Source of the DNA: Pseudomonas sp. BGr12
GTDB lineage: Bacteria > Pseudomonadota > Gammaproteobacteria > Pseudomonadales > Pseudomonadaceae
Length of the DNA stretch: 64,000 nucleotides
Reading direction: 5' to 3'
Assembly (NCBI RefSeq): GCF_030272895.1
Contig: NZ_JALRNF010000003.1
Span: 121,986 to 185,985, forward strand
Shown here: piece by piece, positions 39,489 to 51,436 of the stretch
How the letters are laid out: every line of letters starts with the position of its first letter
Position numbering within the stretch: the first letter of the stretch is position 1
Notes under the pieces: model-generated
What the model saw: only the letters and a program-made list of their open reading frames with translations
What the model was told of the DNA's origin: nothing
Database searches by the model: none
Made by a program: the position numbers and the translations under genes

Positions 39489-39625
39489 TGTGGGAGCTGC
39501 CGATAGGCTGCGATCGGGCGCGAAGCGGCCGTAAAACCAGGCCGCCTCAGTACATCTGACCCAATGAGCTGGCCGGATTGCGACTGCTGCGCAGTCGATC
39601 GCAGGCTTCGCCAGCTCCCACAAAG
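39489..39625. repeat. Composite repeat block: REP arms flanking a ~40-bp element
   Basis: REP-like arms GTGGGAGCTGCCGATAGGC (39490 on) and GCAGGCTTCGCCAGCTCCCAC (about 39601-39621) face each other. Between them, 39505-39542 contains AGGCTGCGATCGG...CCGTAAAACCAGGC with a small GCGC-GAA-GCG hairpin; a relative occurs at 63725-63761. Lies between convergent sprT-like and dctA genes. Confidence 0.7.
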
Positions 39626-39673
39626 ACAGTTGCTCCCACAGGGTTAGCGGTCAGTCTTTGTAGGCAACAGGCA

Positions 39674-39704
39674 CAAAAAAGCCCATCCGAAGATGGGCTT
39701 TTTC
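39674..39704 (-). terminator. Rho-independent terminator of dctA
   Basis: AAAAAAGCCCATC and GATGGGCTTTTT form a strong stem with T-runs in both directions; it lies 17 bp beyond the dctA stop. Confidence 0.93.
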
Positions 39705-39721
39705 ATTTAACCGCCGCTGTC

Positions 39722-41095
<1,374 letters not shown>

Positions 41096-41168
41096 CTAAA
41101 GCGCGAACCCTCCTGCACTGGAGGGATTTGTTGTGTCGAGCTGCCTGGCAGGACTCTGCAGGGTCAGT

Positions 41169-41184
41169 AGCAAGCCTGATGCCA
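41169..41184 (-). promoter_or_regulatory. Sigma-54 (RpoN) promoter of dctA
   Basis: On the minus strand TGGCAT-CAGGC-TTGCT fits the -24/-12 consensus TGGCACR-N4-TTGCW, with GG and GC at exactly the right spacing. It is about 115 bp before the dctA ATG. Sigma-54 plus the DctB-DctD system drives dctA in other proteobacteria. An imperfect inverted repeat at 41200-41233 (GTGCAAAGCCC...GGGTTTGCGTGCAC) could be the enhancer site. Confidence 0.8.
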
Positions 41185-41255
41185 AAATGCGCTCGATCGG
41201 TGCAAAGCCCGTATTCCAAGGGTTTGCGTGCACGGTGAGGAGGCGATGACAGGGT

Positions 41256-41327
41256 CAGGGTTGGCGGATTTCCGCCCGCCACCCTGGGCAAATGAAAGGT
41301 GATGGCGGTAATCCGCCCACGGCGGAT
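41256..41327 (-). terminator. Two stem-loops downstream of phoQ
   Basis: ATCCGCC (41311-41317) pairs with GGCGGAT (41321-41327), and CAGGGTTGGCGG (41256-41267) pairs with CCGCCACCCTG (41276-41286). They lie just beyond the phoQ stop on the minus strand and probably end or protect the oprH-phoP-phoQ transcript. T-tails are weak. Confidence 0.5.
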
Positions 41328-41333
41328 GGCGAT

Positions 41334-42686
41334 TCACTCCATGGAAAAGTTGATGCGAAACGCCGCTCCACCCAGGGGCGAGTCACCGAGGGTGAGGCTG
41401 GCGTCGTAGCTGTCGATGATGTCCTTGACCACCGCCAGGCCGATACCCTGCCCAGGGTGCTGCCGGTCGAGGCGTTCGCCACGCTTGAGGATGCGCTCGC
41501 GCTGGTCGGCCGGCACGCCGGGCCCGTCATCCTCGATACACAGCTCAACCTGTGTGTGGCCACCCTGCCAACTGATGCGAACCTGGCCCAGGCACAGGCG
41601 GTAGGCGTTTTCCAGCAGGTTGCCCAAGAGTTCGAGCAAGGCGCCCTGCTCCATGGGCACCATGGCCTGGTCGGGCACCTCGAGGCTGACCTTGACCTGT
41701 TTGTCGCGGTAGACCTTGGCCAAGGTGCTGCACAGGCTGTCGAGCAAGGGTCGCAGGGCCACCTGGTGGCGCACCAGGCCACTTTTGCGCAGGCTGGCGC
41801 GCTGCAACTGGTAGTCGATCTGCTGGCTCATGCGCTCGATCTGGCTTTGCAGGATGCGCGCCTGCTCACGGTCTTCGCGGCGCTGCGCCATGCTTTCACT
41901 GACCCCCTGCAACACGCTCAGCGGGGTTTTCAGGCTGTGGGCCAGGTCGCCCAGCGAATCGCGGTAGCGCTGGCGTTGCTCACGCTCGCTGCGCAACAGG
42001 CGGTTCAACGAGCCGGTCAGGCGCAGCAGTTCCCGGGGATGCTCGCTGCTGAGCCCGTCGCGGGCGCCGGACTCGACATCATCGAGCTCGTGGCTCAACT
42101 GGCGCAGCGACCGCAGTCCCCAGGTCATGCCGGCCCAGAGCAGCGCCAGCAAGGTCAACAGCGCCGCGCCGAAGCCCAGGTACAGGCGTTCACGCAGGCC
42201 ATTGAGGGTCTGCTGGTACTCGCGCAGCGGTTGCAGGGCGACAATACTGAAGGCTGCGCTCTTGCCTCCGAGCAGCTTGACCTCCACGTCATAGACGAAA
42301 TACTCCTCGCCATCGACCTGGCGGATCCGCGCGAACTCGTTGCCGCGCCCGTCATAGCGCGGGGTGTAGTTGATGTTTTCATCGGCGGTGGCCCGCGAGC
42401 GCCACACCAGGTTGCCCTGGCGGTCGAAGATATAGCCGAGCAGGCGGCTGTCGGGCAGGTCGAATTTTTCGTCGGGCAGCAGCTCTGGCATGTGCAACTG
42501 GTTGTTCTCGATGCGTGCTGCGGAGATCAGGGTAGTAACGTCCGAGGCCAGGCGCTTTTCGATCGCCTCCTGCAAGGCCAGGCTGAAGGCCTTTTGCAAG
42601 GCCGGCAGCAAACCGAGCATGAACAACAGCGCCAGCAGCGCGGCGGCCACCATCAGCCGCAGGCGCAGCGAGCGGATCACCGGCAA
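41334..42686 (-). CDS. phoQ: Sensor histidine kinase PhoQ
   Basis: A 450-residue kinase sensing low Mg2+, polycations and related envelope signals. TM1 about 10-28; the periplasmic PDC-like domain (about 30-165) includes an acidic patch near PDEKFDLPDS; TM2 about 168-188. The H-box is DLAHSLKTPLSVLQG with His250, the N-box LLGNLLENAYRLC, and the G-boxes DDGPGVP and PGQGIGLAVVKDI. It overlaps phoP by 10 bp and is the third gene of the oprH-phoP-phoQ operon. Confidence 0.92.
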   Translation of the reverse strand: MPVIRSLRLRLMVAAALLALLFMLGLLPALQKAFSLALQEAIEKRLASDVTTLISAARIENNQLHMPELLPDEKFDLPDSRLLGYIFDRQGNLVWRSRATADENINYTPRYDGRGNEFARIRQVDGEEYFVYDVEVKLLGGKSAAFSIVALQPLREYQQTLNGLRERLYLGFGAALLTLLALLWAGMTWGLRSLRQLSHELDDVESGARDGLSSEHPRELLRLTGSLNRLLRSEREQRQRYRDSLGDLAHSLKTPLSVLQGVSESMAQRREDREQARILQSQIERMSQQIDYQLQRASLRKSGLVRHQVALRPLLDSLCSTLAKVYRDKQVKVSLEVPDQAMVPMEQGALLELLGNLLENAYRLCLGQVRISWQGGHTQVELCIEDDGPGVPADQRERILKRGERLDRQHPGQGIGLAVVKDIIDSYDASLTLGDSPLGGAAFRINFSME

Positions 42687-43354
42687 CGCTCGGTAAACAG
42701 ATAACCCATGCCGCGCACCGTATCGATGGGCTTGAAGCCGTTATCGCCCTCAAGCTTGCGACGCAGGCGACCGACCAGCACCTCGATCACGTTCGGATCG
42801 CGCTCGTCGTCATCCGGATAGAGCTGCTCCATCAGGCGCTCCTTGGCCACCACCTGCTGGTGATGGCGCATCAGGTACTCGAGGATGCGGTACTCGTAAG
42901 CGGTCAGGGCCAGGGGCTGCTCGTCCAGGGTCGCCTGCTTGCGATTGAGGTCCAGCAGCAAGGGGCCGGCGGCAATGGTCGACTGGGTGAAACCACTGGA
43001 ACGGCGCAGCAGGGCATTGAGCCGGGCCTCCAGTTCCTCGAACTGGAAGGGCTTGACCACGTAATCGTCGGCACCGGCCGCCAGCCCTTCGACCTTGTCC
43101 TGCCAATTGCCGCGCGCCGTCAGGATCAACACCGGAAAACTCTTGCCAAGCGAGCGCAACTGGCGAATCAGGTCCAGCCCGCTCATGCCCGGCAGGCCAA
43201 GGTCGATCACCGCCAGGTCATGGTTGTACTGTTCGGCCTGGTACAAGGCTTCTTCGGCATTGGCCACCGCTTCGACCACATGCCCGCTTTCCGTCAAGCG
43301 GCTGTACAAGTGATGACGCAACAGTGCCTCATCCTCGACCACCAGCAGTTTCAT
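42677..43354 (-). CDS. phoP: Response regulator PhoP
   Basis: A 225-residue OmpR-family regulator beginning MKLLVVEDEALLRHHL, with phosphoacceptor Asp51 (AVIDLGLPGMSG), PFQFEELEARL, and a winged helix containing LTAYEYRILEYLMRHHQQVVAKERL and VLVGRLRRKLE. The start at ATG 43354 follows GGGAGGAG; the upstream ORF extension overlaps the oprH gap. Length equals that of P. aeruginosa PhoP. It is expected to bind the GTTCAG repeats before oprH. Confidence 0.95.
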   Translation of the reverse strand: MKLLVVEDEALLRHHLYSRLTESGHVVEAVANAEEALYQAEQYNHDLAVIDLGLPGMSGLDLIRQLRSLGKSFPVLILTARGNWQDKVEGLAAGADDYVVKPFQFEELEARLNALLRRSSGFTQSTIAAGPLLLDLNRKQATLDEQPLALTAYEYRILEYLMRHHQQVVAKERLMEQLYPDDDERDPNVIEVLVGRLRRKLEGDNGFKPIDTVRGMGYLFTERCR

Positions 43355-43465
43355 ACGCTCCTCCCTACGCGTGCCGACAGCTCGGCATACAAAGAATCCT
43401 GTGCAGAAGAATAACAGCGAACCGGCCATGCACCCGCAGGCCGGTTCGGGCAGGCAATGCGCCGG

Positions 43466-44068
43466 TCAGAAGTGGTAATTGGCCGACAGGTAGGTCTGGG
43501 CGCTGCTGTCCAGGCGCAGGGTGCCGACTTTCGGACCGCCATGCTCGGCCAGCTCGGTGCTGGCGTTGCTGCGCAGGTAACGGTAGCCCAGTTCCACCGA
43601 GGCCTTGTCGCTGACCTGTTGCAGCACACCGGCCTGCAGGCCGACGGCGTAGCCGGTATCGGTGTCGCGGCTGTAGCCGGAGGACTCCTGGCTGAGCTTG
43701 GTCAGACCGGCGCTGGCACCGCCGAACAGCTTGGTGGTGTTGCCCAGCGGGTAGAACACATCGTAGCTGCCGAGCAGGTTCTCCTGGCGCAGTTTCACAC
43801 CGCTGTGGTCGTTGGAGACGTTGTCGTAGGTGAGGTAGTAGCGGCCCTGGTCATTCATCTGGCCGATACGGATGCCGTAGGTGCCGTCGTTATGGATGAT
43901 GCCGTCGGTGTTCAGGTGGTCGGTGTTGCTGCTGAGCAGGCCGGACTTCTTGATCTTGTCGCTGGTCTGGCCGTAGGTGACGCCGGCGAAGGTGCTGTCG
44001 GTGGCCTGGGCGGCAGCGCTGGCGCCGAGGAAGGCCATGGCGATGAACAGGGTATTGAGGGTTTTCAT
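43466..44068 (-). CDS. oprH: Outer-membrane protein OprH
   Basis: A 200-residue outer-membrane beta-barrel with a signal peptide (residues 1-22, AAAQA-TD). It matches P. aeruginosa OprH over its length, e.g. GTYGIRIGQMNDQGRYYLTY, KLRQENLLGSYD, LFGGASAGLTKL, ELGYRYLRSNASTE, and the terminal aromatic YHF. OprH is a small eight-stranded barrel that binds and crosslinks LPS when Mg2+ is scarce. The ATG at 44068 gives a proper signal peptide; a much longer frame is open upstream but overlaps pcpS on the other strand. Confidence 0.95.
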   Translation of the reverse strand: MKTLNTLFIAMAFLGASAAAQATDSTFAGVTYGQTSDKIKKSGLLSSNTDHLNTDGIIHNDGTYGIRIGQMNDQGRYYLTYDNVSNDHSGVKLRQENLLGSYDVFYPLGNTTKLFGGASAGLTKLSQESSGYSRDTDTGYAVGLQAGVLQQVSDKASVELGYRYLRSNASTELAEHGGPKVGTLRLDSSAQTYLSANYHF

Positions 44069-44126
44069 GATGCTGACTCCTGGTGATGCCCTGAGTGGGT
44101 GTGGAAGCCAGACTACGCAAGCGCCC

Positions 44127-44165
44127 CTGAACAGCCGCTGAACCCTGCCTGAACCTTGGCTGAAC
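44127..44165 (-). promoter_or_regulatory. Four tandem GTTCAG repeats, probable doubled PhoP box of oprH-phoP-phoQ
   Basis: On the minus strand GTTCAG occurs four times, at 44165, 44154, 44143 and 44132 (5' ends), each exactly 11 bp apart. PhoP dimers bind two 6-bp direct repeats separated by 5 bp. The last repeat is followed 11 bp later by a TAGTCT -10-like element (44110-44115), the position expected for an activator site replacing the -35. The same DNA is the promoter side of pcpS. Confidence 0.85.
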
Positions 44166-44191
44166 AACAGGTCCACGGCACAATACCGGGC

Positions 44192-44893
44192 ATGAACCGA
44201 CTTCCTTCCTGCTGCGCCCCGCTGCTGCACGATTGGCCCCTGCCCCGCCCGGTCCCGGGTGCGGTACTGGTCAGTTGCCCCTTCGACCCTGCCCTGCTGG
44301 CCAGCGATGACTTTGCCTGCGCCGGCATCGAGCAGACGCCCAGCCTGCAACGCTCGGTGGCCAAGCGCCAGGCCGAGTACCTGGCCGGCCGGGTGTGCGC
44401 CCGGGCCGCCCTGCAGCGCCTGGATGGCCGCGAGTACGTCCCCGGCACCCACGAGGACCGCTCGCCGATCTGGCCAACGGGCATCAGCGGCTCGATCACC
44501 CACGGCAAGGGCTGGGCCGCTGCCGTGGTGGCGCACAGCAGTGATTGCCAGGGGCTGGGGCTGGATCAGGAAAGCCTGCTCAGTGACGAGCGCGCCGCAC
44601 GCCTGTCCCGGGAAATCCTCACCGAGGCGGAGTTGCAACGAATGGACGCCGGGCAAACCGGCCTGACCGTCACCCTGACCTTTTCTCTCAAGGAAAGCCT
44701 GTTCAAGGCCCTCTACCCCATCGTCCAGCAGCGCTTTTATTTCGAGCACGCCGAAGTGCTGGAATGGAGCGCCGACGGCCGGGCACGCCTGCGCCTGCTC
44801 ACCGACCTGTCGGCGCAATGGCATAAGGGACGGGAGCTTGAAGGGCAGTTCTGCCTGCAGGATGACCAGTTGCTGAGCCTGGTCAGCGTCTGA
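44192..44893 (+). CDS. pcpS: 4'-phosphopantetheinyl transferase, Sfp/EntD type (PcpS)
   Basis: A 233-residue enzyme that loads phosphopantetheine onto carrier proteins of fatty acid, siderophore and other synthases. Family motifs: WPTGISGSITHGKGWAAAVV, GLGLDQE (Mg-binding Asp), and TFSLKESLFKALYP (WxxKES-type). In P. aeruginosa PcpS is the sole such enzyme serving both primary and secondary metabolism. Divergent from oprH, convergent with the iron-reductase-like gene, with only 3 bp between stops. Confidence 0.9.
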   Translation: MNRLPSCCAPLLHDWPLPRPVPGAVLVSCPFDPALLASDDFACAGIEQTPSLQRSVAKRQAEYLAGRVCARAALQRLDGREYVPGTHEDRSPIWPTGISGSITHGKGWAAAVVAHSSDCQGLGLDQESLLSDERAARLSREILTEAELQRMDAGQTGLTVTLTFSLKESLFKALYPIVQQRFYFEHAEVLEWSADGRARLRLLTDLSAQWHKGRELEGQFCLQDDQLLSLVSV

Positions 44894-44896
44894 GCC

Positions 44897-45448
44897 TCAG
44901 GCCAGCAGCGGGCAGTGTTCGCAGTGTCCGACCCAGTCCACCTTGTAGCTCAGGCAGCAGGTGCGCCGCCGACGCCGGCCGGCGGCATTCCGGCTGACGG
45001 CGGCATACAGCGGGCTGTCTGGTGCTTGCAACAAACGCTGCAAGCCCCGGTGGTCCGCCACGCCGCGCTGCTGCAAAGCCTGATCCAGGCAATCCCCGGC
45101 ATTGCCCCACAGCACAGTGGCAGCCACCTCGCCCAGCGTCGCCAGGCGCTGTACCAGCGAGTTGAGGTGATGTTCCAGCAGTTGCTCAAGGTCGCCACAA
45201 GTCCGAGCATTCCCCGCCAGCTCGACCGGTAGGCCGCGAGCATCCAGGGTAATGCGGGTATCAGCGAACACCGGCAGCTGCACGCCGCTCGCAGCCATCT
45301 GCCAGACCAGGGCGAAGTAGTACTTGGACCATTGCGACACCAACACCGGGCGCTGAGCTGGCATCAGTTCGGGACCATACAGTTCAAGCAGCAAGGCATC
45401 GAAGCGAGCCGGACTGAGCACCTGCTCAAGCCTCTGCGACGCGCTCAC
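44897..45448 (-). CDS. FhuF-like siderophore ferric-iron reductase
   Basis: A 183-residue protein whose carboxy-terminus has the [2Fe-2S] motif of FhuF-type reductases: RRRTCCLSYKVDWVGHCEHCPLLA contains C-C-x10-C-x2-C (shown in full as 4 cysteines within the last 21 residues). The preceding region is helical with FALVWQMAASGVQLP. Start is GTG 45448, overlapping the sensor kinase stop in a GTGA junction, so it is translated with the two-component system. Role in releasing iron from a siderophore is inferred from the family. Confidence 0.8.
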   Translation of the reverse strand: MSASQRLEQVLSPARFDALLLELYGPELMPAQRPVLVSQWSKYYFALVWQMAASGVQLPVFADTRITLDARGLPVELAGNARTCGDLEQLLEHHLNSLVQRLATLGEVAATVLWGNAGDCLDQALQQRGVADHRGLQRLLQAPDSPLYAAVSRNAAGRRRRRTCCLSYKVDWVGHCEHCPLLA

Positions 45449-47061
45449 GGTGCATCCTGGGTACGCGGCCAGCTCAGGCTGAATCGGGCCCCGCCCAGTT
45501 GTTCGCTGTGCCCGACCGAGGCGCGGCCGTTATGCCAGTAGATGATCCGCCGCACGATCGACAAGCCCAGGCCATGACCGCCGGAGGCGCGGGTGCGGCT
45601 GTCGTCGAGCCGGGTGAACGGGGTAAAGATGCGATCCCAGACGCTTTCCGGCACACCCGGGCCGTCGTCTTCGACATCGATCCGGCAACGCTGTGTGCCC
45701 AACTGATAGCTGAGGCTGACCCGGGATTCGGCATGACGCATGGCGTTGCTCACCAGGTTCTGCAGGGCCCGGTGCAGGTAGCGTGGCTCGGCCTCGACCC
45801 AGGCACCCTGCCCGTCCGGCCCCTCCTCGCCGACCTGGCACGGGCCGCGAAACACCCTGACATCGCCACGCAGCGGTGCCAGCTCGGCAATCACCTGGTC
45901 GAGCAAGGCATCCAGGTCGACCCGCTGGAAATGCAGGGCCGGCGCGCCCTGTTCGAGGCGTGCGTAGGTGAGCATTTCGTCGACCAGCTTGTCCAGGTCC
46001 TGGATATCGCCATCCATGCCGCTGAGGTACTTCTCGCGGGCCTGCTCGTCACGGGCACTGGCAATCATTTCCAGGCCAAAGCGCAACCGCGCCACCGGTG
46101 TGCGCAGTTCATGGGAGACGGCCCGTACCAGCTCGCGCTGGATGGTCAACGAGCGCTGCAGGTGCTCGGCCATGCCGTTGAAGGCGGCGGCCAGGCGCCC
46201 CACCGAGTCGGCATCGTCGGCGGCCACCCGGGTATCCAGGCTGCCCTGGGCAATGCGCGTGGCGGCGGTTTCAAGGGCGGACAGGCGCCGTTCGAGCTGA
46301 CGCACCAGCAAATAGACGATCAGACCGATCAGGCACAGGCCCAGGGCCGCAATCAGCACCAGCATCTGTGGTGGGTAAGGGTTCAACTGGTACAGCGGGC
46401 CGATTTCCAGGGCCCAGGGGGTGCCGACCATGCCGGCATAGACCCGGATCGAATCGCCGTCCTTGCCCAGCGCCAGCACCGTGTCGCCTTCATCGACGCG
46501 GCGGCGCTGGTCTTCGTCCATGTCGGTCTGTTCCACCCGACGCAGGTTCAGCTCGAAACCGAAGCCCTTGTCGCGCTTGAGTTCGGCCAGGCGCCGGGGC
46601 TGCTCGCCGATCGGGTAGCGCACCAGTTCGTCGATCAACAGGTAAATGGTGGCGCGGGCCAGCTGCTCGCTGATCTGCTGCACCTCACCGATCAGCAACA
46701 GGTCCTGGGTACCGACCTGGCGCATGACCTTGGCCGCATGGGGGCCGGTCTTCTCAACCAGCACCTGGCCACGCTGCAACTGGCTGCGCTGCCCACTATC
46801 GAGCCGCGCCGCCGCCATGGACTGCAGCTGCAGCGGAATACCCAGCAATCGTTCCCAGATCATCAGGTTGCGCTTGCGCTCGACCTCCCCCAGCGGCACC
46901 AGGTTGTCGGCCATCAAGGTAAAGGTGCCGTGGGCCAGGCGCTCGCGATGCTGGGCGGCGCGCACCTCGTTGAGCAGGTGCAGGCTGAGCACGCCGAGCA
47001 CGGCCACCAGCACCAGGGCGGCAAGCATGCCGCCATAGATGCGCAGGAAAATTGAATTCAT
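45445..47061 (-). CDS. Sensor histidine kinase, RstB-like
   Basis: A 538-residue kinase. TM1 about 8-30; periplasmic region about 31-230; TM2 about 232-253 (MLVLIAALGLCLIGLIVYLL); HAMP; H-box AVSHELRTPVARLRFGLEM with His317; N-box LQNLVSNAMRH; G-box ASGGHGLGLSIVRR. The HAMP and kinase parts resemble RstB/PA1158. It overlaps the regulator start on one side and the FhuF-like gene on the other, forming a three-gene unit. The input signal is unknown, although the FhuF partner hints at iron. Confidence 0.88.
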   Translation of the reverse strand: MNSIFLRIYGGMLAALVLVAVLGVLSLHLLNEVRAAQHRERLAHGTFTLMADNLVPLGEVERKRNLMIWERLLGIPLQLQSMAAARLDSGQRSQLQRGQVLVEKTGPHAAKVMRQVGTQDLLLIGEVQQISEQLARATIYLLIDELVRYPIGEQPRRLAELKRDKGFGFELNLRRVEQTDMDEDQRRRVDEGDTVLALGKDGDSIRVYAGMVGTPWALEIGPLYQLNPYPPQMLVLIAALGLCLIGLIVYLLVRQLERRLSALETAATRIAQGSLDTRVAADDADSVGRLAAAFNGMAEHLQRSLTIQRELVRAVSHELRTPVARLRFGLEMIASARDEQAREKYLSGMDGDIQDLDKLVDEMLTYARLEQGAPALHFQRVDLDALLDQVIAELAPLRGDVRVFRGPCQVGEEGPDGQGAWVEAEPRYLHRALQNLVSNAMRHAESRVSLSYQLGTQRCRIDVEDDGPGVPESVWDRIFTPFTRLDDSRTRASGGHGLGLSIVRRIIYWHNGRASVGHSEQLGGARFSLSWPRTQDAP

Positions 47062-47783
47062 CGCACCTGGCCCATGGCCTCGGCCGCCTCGCGCACGAAC
47101 AGGTAGCCCTTGCTGCGGATGGTCTTGATCATCCGTGGGTGTTCGGGGTCATCGCCGATCTTCGGGCGGATCCTGGAGATGCGCACATCGATGGAGCGGT
47201 CCTGGCCGTCGTAGCCAACCCCGCGCAGCGAGGTGAAGATCTCTTCGCGCGACAGGGTGCGCCCGGCGTTGCTGACCAGCAGCCAGAGCAGGTCGAACTC
47301 GGCGCTGGTCAGTTCGATGCCGTTGTCGTGCAACCAGGCTTCGCGCAGGGTGTTGTCGACCCGCAAGGGCCCGAACTGCAGGCATTGTGGCGGCTCGCTC
47401 TCGGCAGGAGACTCGCTGCGCCGCAGCAAGGCATTGATCCGCGCCAGCAGTACACGCGGGCGCACCGGTTTGCAGACATAGTCGTCGGCGCCCAGGTCCA
47501 GGCCCTGGACCTGGTCCAGGTCGTCGCTGCGCGCGGTGAGCATGAGGATCGGCCCGGCAAACTGCTGGCGCACCTTGCGGCAGATGCTCAGGCCGTCTTC
47601 GCCTGGCAGCATCAGGTCGAGCACCACCAGGTCCGGCTGTTCGGCAATGATCCGCGCCGCCGCCCGGGCACCGTCGCCTTCGACCGCGACATCGAAGCCG
47701 TTGGCCTGCAGGTATTCACGGGTCAGTTCGGCCAATCGCTGGTCATCCTCGACGATCAACACCTGACTACGCTGCTGCTCCAC
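47058..47783 (-). CDS. OmpR-family response regulator, RstA-like
   Basis: A 241-residue regulator starting at GTG 47783, preceded by CGAGGTGTACC. The receiver has VEDD at 11-14, phosphoacceptor Asp56 (VVLDLMLPGEDG), ADDYVCKPVRPRVLLARI; the winged helix has LTSAEFDLLWLLVSNAGRTLSREEI and RSIDVRISRIRPKIGDD. It resembles RstA and PA1157, which is likewise near nrdAB. First gene of the regulator-kinase-reductase unit. Confidence 0.9.
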   Translation of the reverse strand: MEQQRSQVLIVEDDQRLAELTREYLQANGFDVAVEGDGARAAARIIAEQPDLVVLDLMLPGEDGLSICRKVRQQFAGPILMLTARSDDLDQVQGLDLGADDYVCKPVRPRVLLARINALLRRSESPAESEPPQCLQFGPLRVDNTLREAWLHDNGIELTSAEFDLLWLLVSNAGRTLSREEIFTSLRGVGYDGQDRSIDVRISRIRPKIGDDPEHPRMIKTIRSKGYLFVREAAEAMGQVR

Positions 47784-48062
47784 GGTACACCTCGACGACT
47801 TTTTTATAGGTAGGCCCCTGGTGGCTTCACCAAAAGGCAACATCGGCACCGGATACTACGTCGGGCACCGACGCCTGCCAACCGCTGCCGCCCGCCTCCT
47901 CCGGGCCCAGGCTCGATAGCTCGGAGAACCGGCGTTTTTGTGCTAGGGTGCGCCCCCGAAAAATTCCACCTGAATGCGAAAAAAAGGGTTACGGTCGGTC
48001 AGTTGGCGCTAAGTCGCGGCTTACAAGGCGTTGGCCAAAATCACTCACAAAATACGCACAAG

Positions 48063-48071
48063 TTATCCACA
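48063..48071 (+). promoter_or_regulatory. DnaA box TTATCCACA upstream of nrdA
   Basis: A perfect consensus DnaA box, about 30 bp before the first NrdR-like box. DnaA regulates nrdAB in E. coli, so a similar role is likely. Confidence 0.65.
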
Positions 48072-48098
48072 GCGGGCGATCTTGCAATGCCCCCAGGA

Positions 48099-48145
48099 CC
48101 GCATTATCTTGTATCCCTATCGAAACAAAACACTACATCTTGGGG
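48099..48145 (+). promoter_or_regulatory. Two NrdR-like boxes overlapping the nrdA promoter
   Basis: CCGCATTATCTTGTAT (48100-48115) and ACACTACATCTTGGGG (48130-48145) share ATCTTG 31 bp apart, three helical turns, as expected for a pair of NrdR repressor boxes. TTGTAT (48110-48115) and CTACAT (48133-48138) within them have promoter-like spacing, so repressor binding would cover the promoter. Confidence 0.65.
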
Positions 48146-48547
48146 TTTGAAGAAAATCCCAAGCACAAGTCAGGCAAAGAACTCAAGCCCTTGTAGCGTG
48201 CTTTTTTTGCTTGAACTTTAGAAGCATTCAGCAGCCAAACCGCTCCTGCGGAGGCGATCGAAACAATCCCCTGGAGGGCGTTGTTTCGGGTACGGGTGTT
48301 GCAAGTCACAGGCACGCCCGACAGCAACAGTTTTGAGTCGTGGATTCAAGACCTTTGACTTCGGCCAGGGAGCGGCAAACGATTGCCCCTTTTTCCTGAT
48401 CTGTCCCGAAGTGAGTATGCCCGACCTGTGCGGCATGCCGGAGCCCTGTGGTTCCCGTGTGCCGCCAGGGTCGGTTGTTGAGCTTTCGGACGGAACGGCT
48501 GGCGCCTAAAAAGCGCCTAAACAAACTTAGAGAACGTGGAGACACCC
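48146..48547 (+). other. Long structured leader of nrdA (about 400 nt, no gene)
   Basis: No convincing ORF is present. Three hairpins stand out. CGAAACAA pairs with TTGTTTCG (48259-48288), with ATCCC/AGGG adding to the stem. CCGACC (48421-48426), GCGGCA (48430-48435) and GGAGCC (48440-48445) pair with GGTCGG (48469-48474), TGCCGC (48460-48465) and GGTTCC (48450-48455), giving a single long arm of three helices. GGCGC and GCGCC form a short hairpin (48501-48517) shortly before the ribosome binding site. CTTCGG at 48359-48364 can also pair with CCGAAG at 48406-48411. Confidence 0.6.
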
Positions 48548-51427
<2,880 letters not shown>

Positions 51428-51436
51428 GTCGCTAAA

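Noticed and set aside
44069..44824. Upstream extension of the oprH frame, making a 452-residue protein
   Set aside because: It runs antisense through pcpS and would remove the OprH signal peptide; ATG 44068 gives the known protein.
48340..48480. Possible second riboswitch (B12 class) before nrdA
   Set aside because: The sequence lacks the cobalamin-riboswitch core blocks seen at 11050-11255; class Ia NrdAB needs no B12. Only generic hairpins can be supported.
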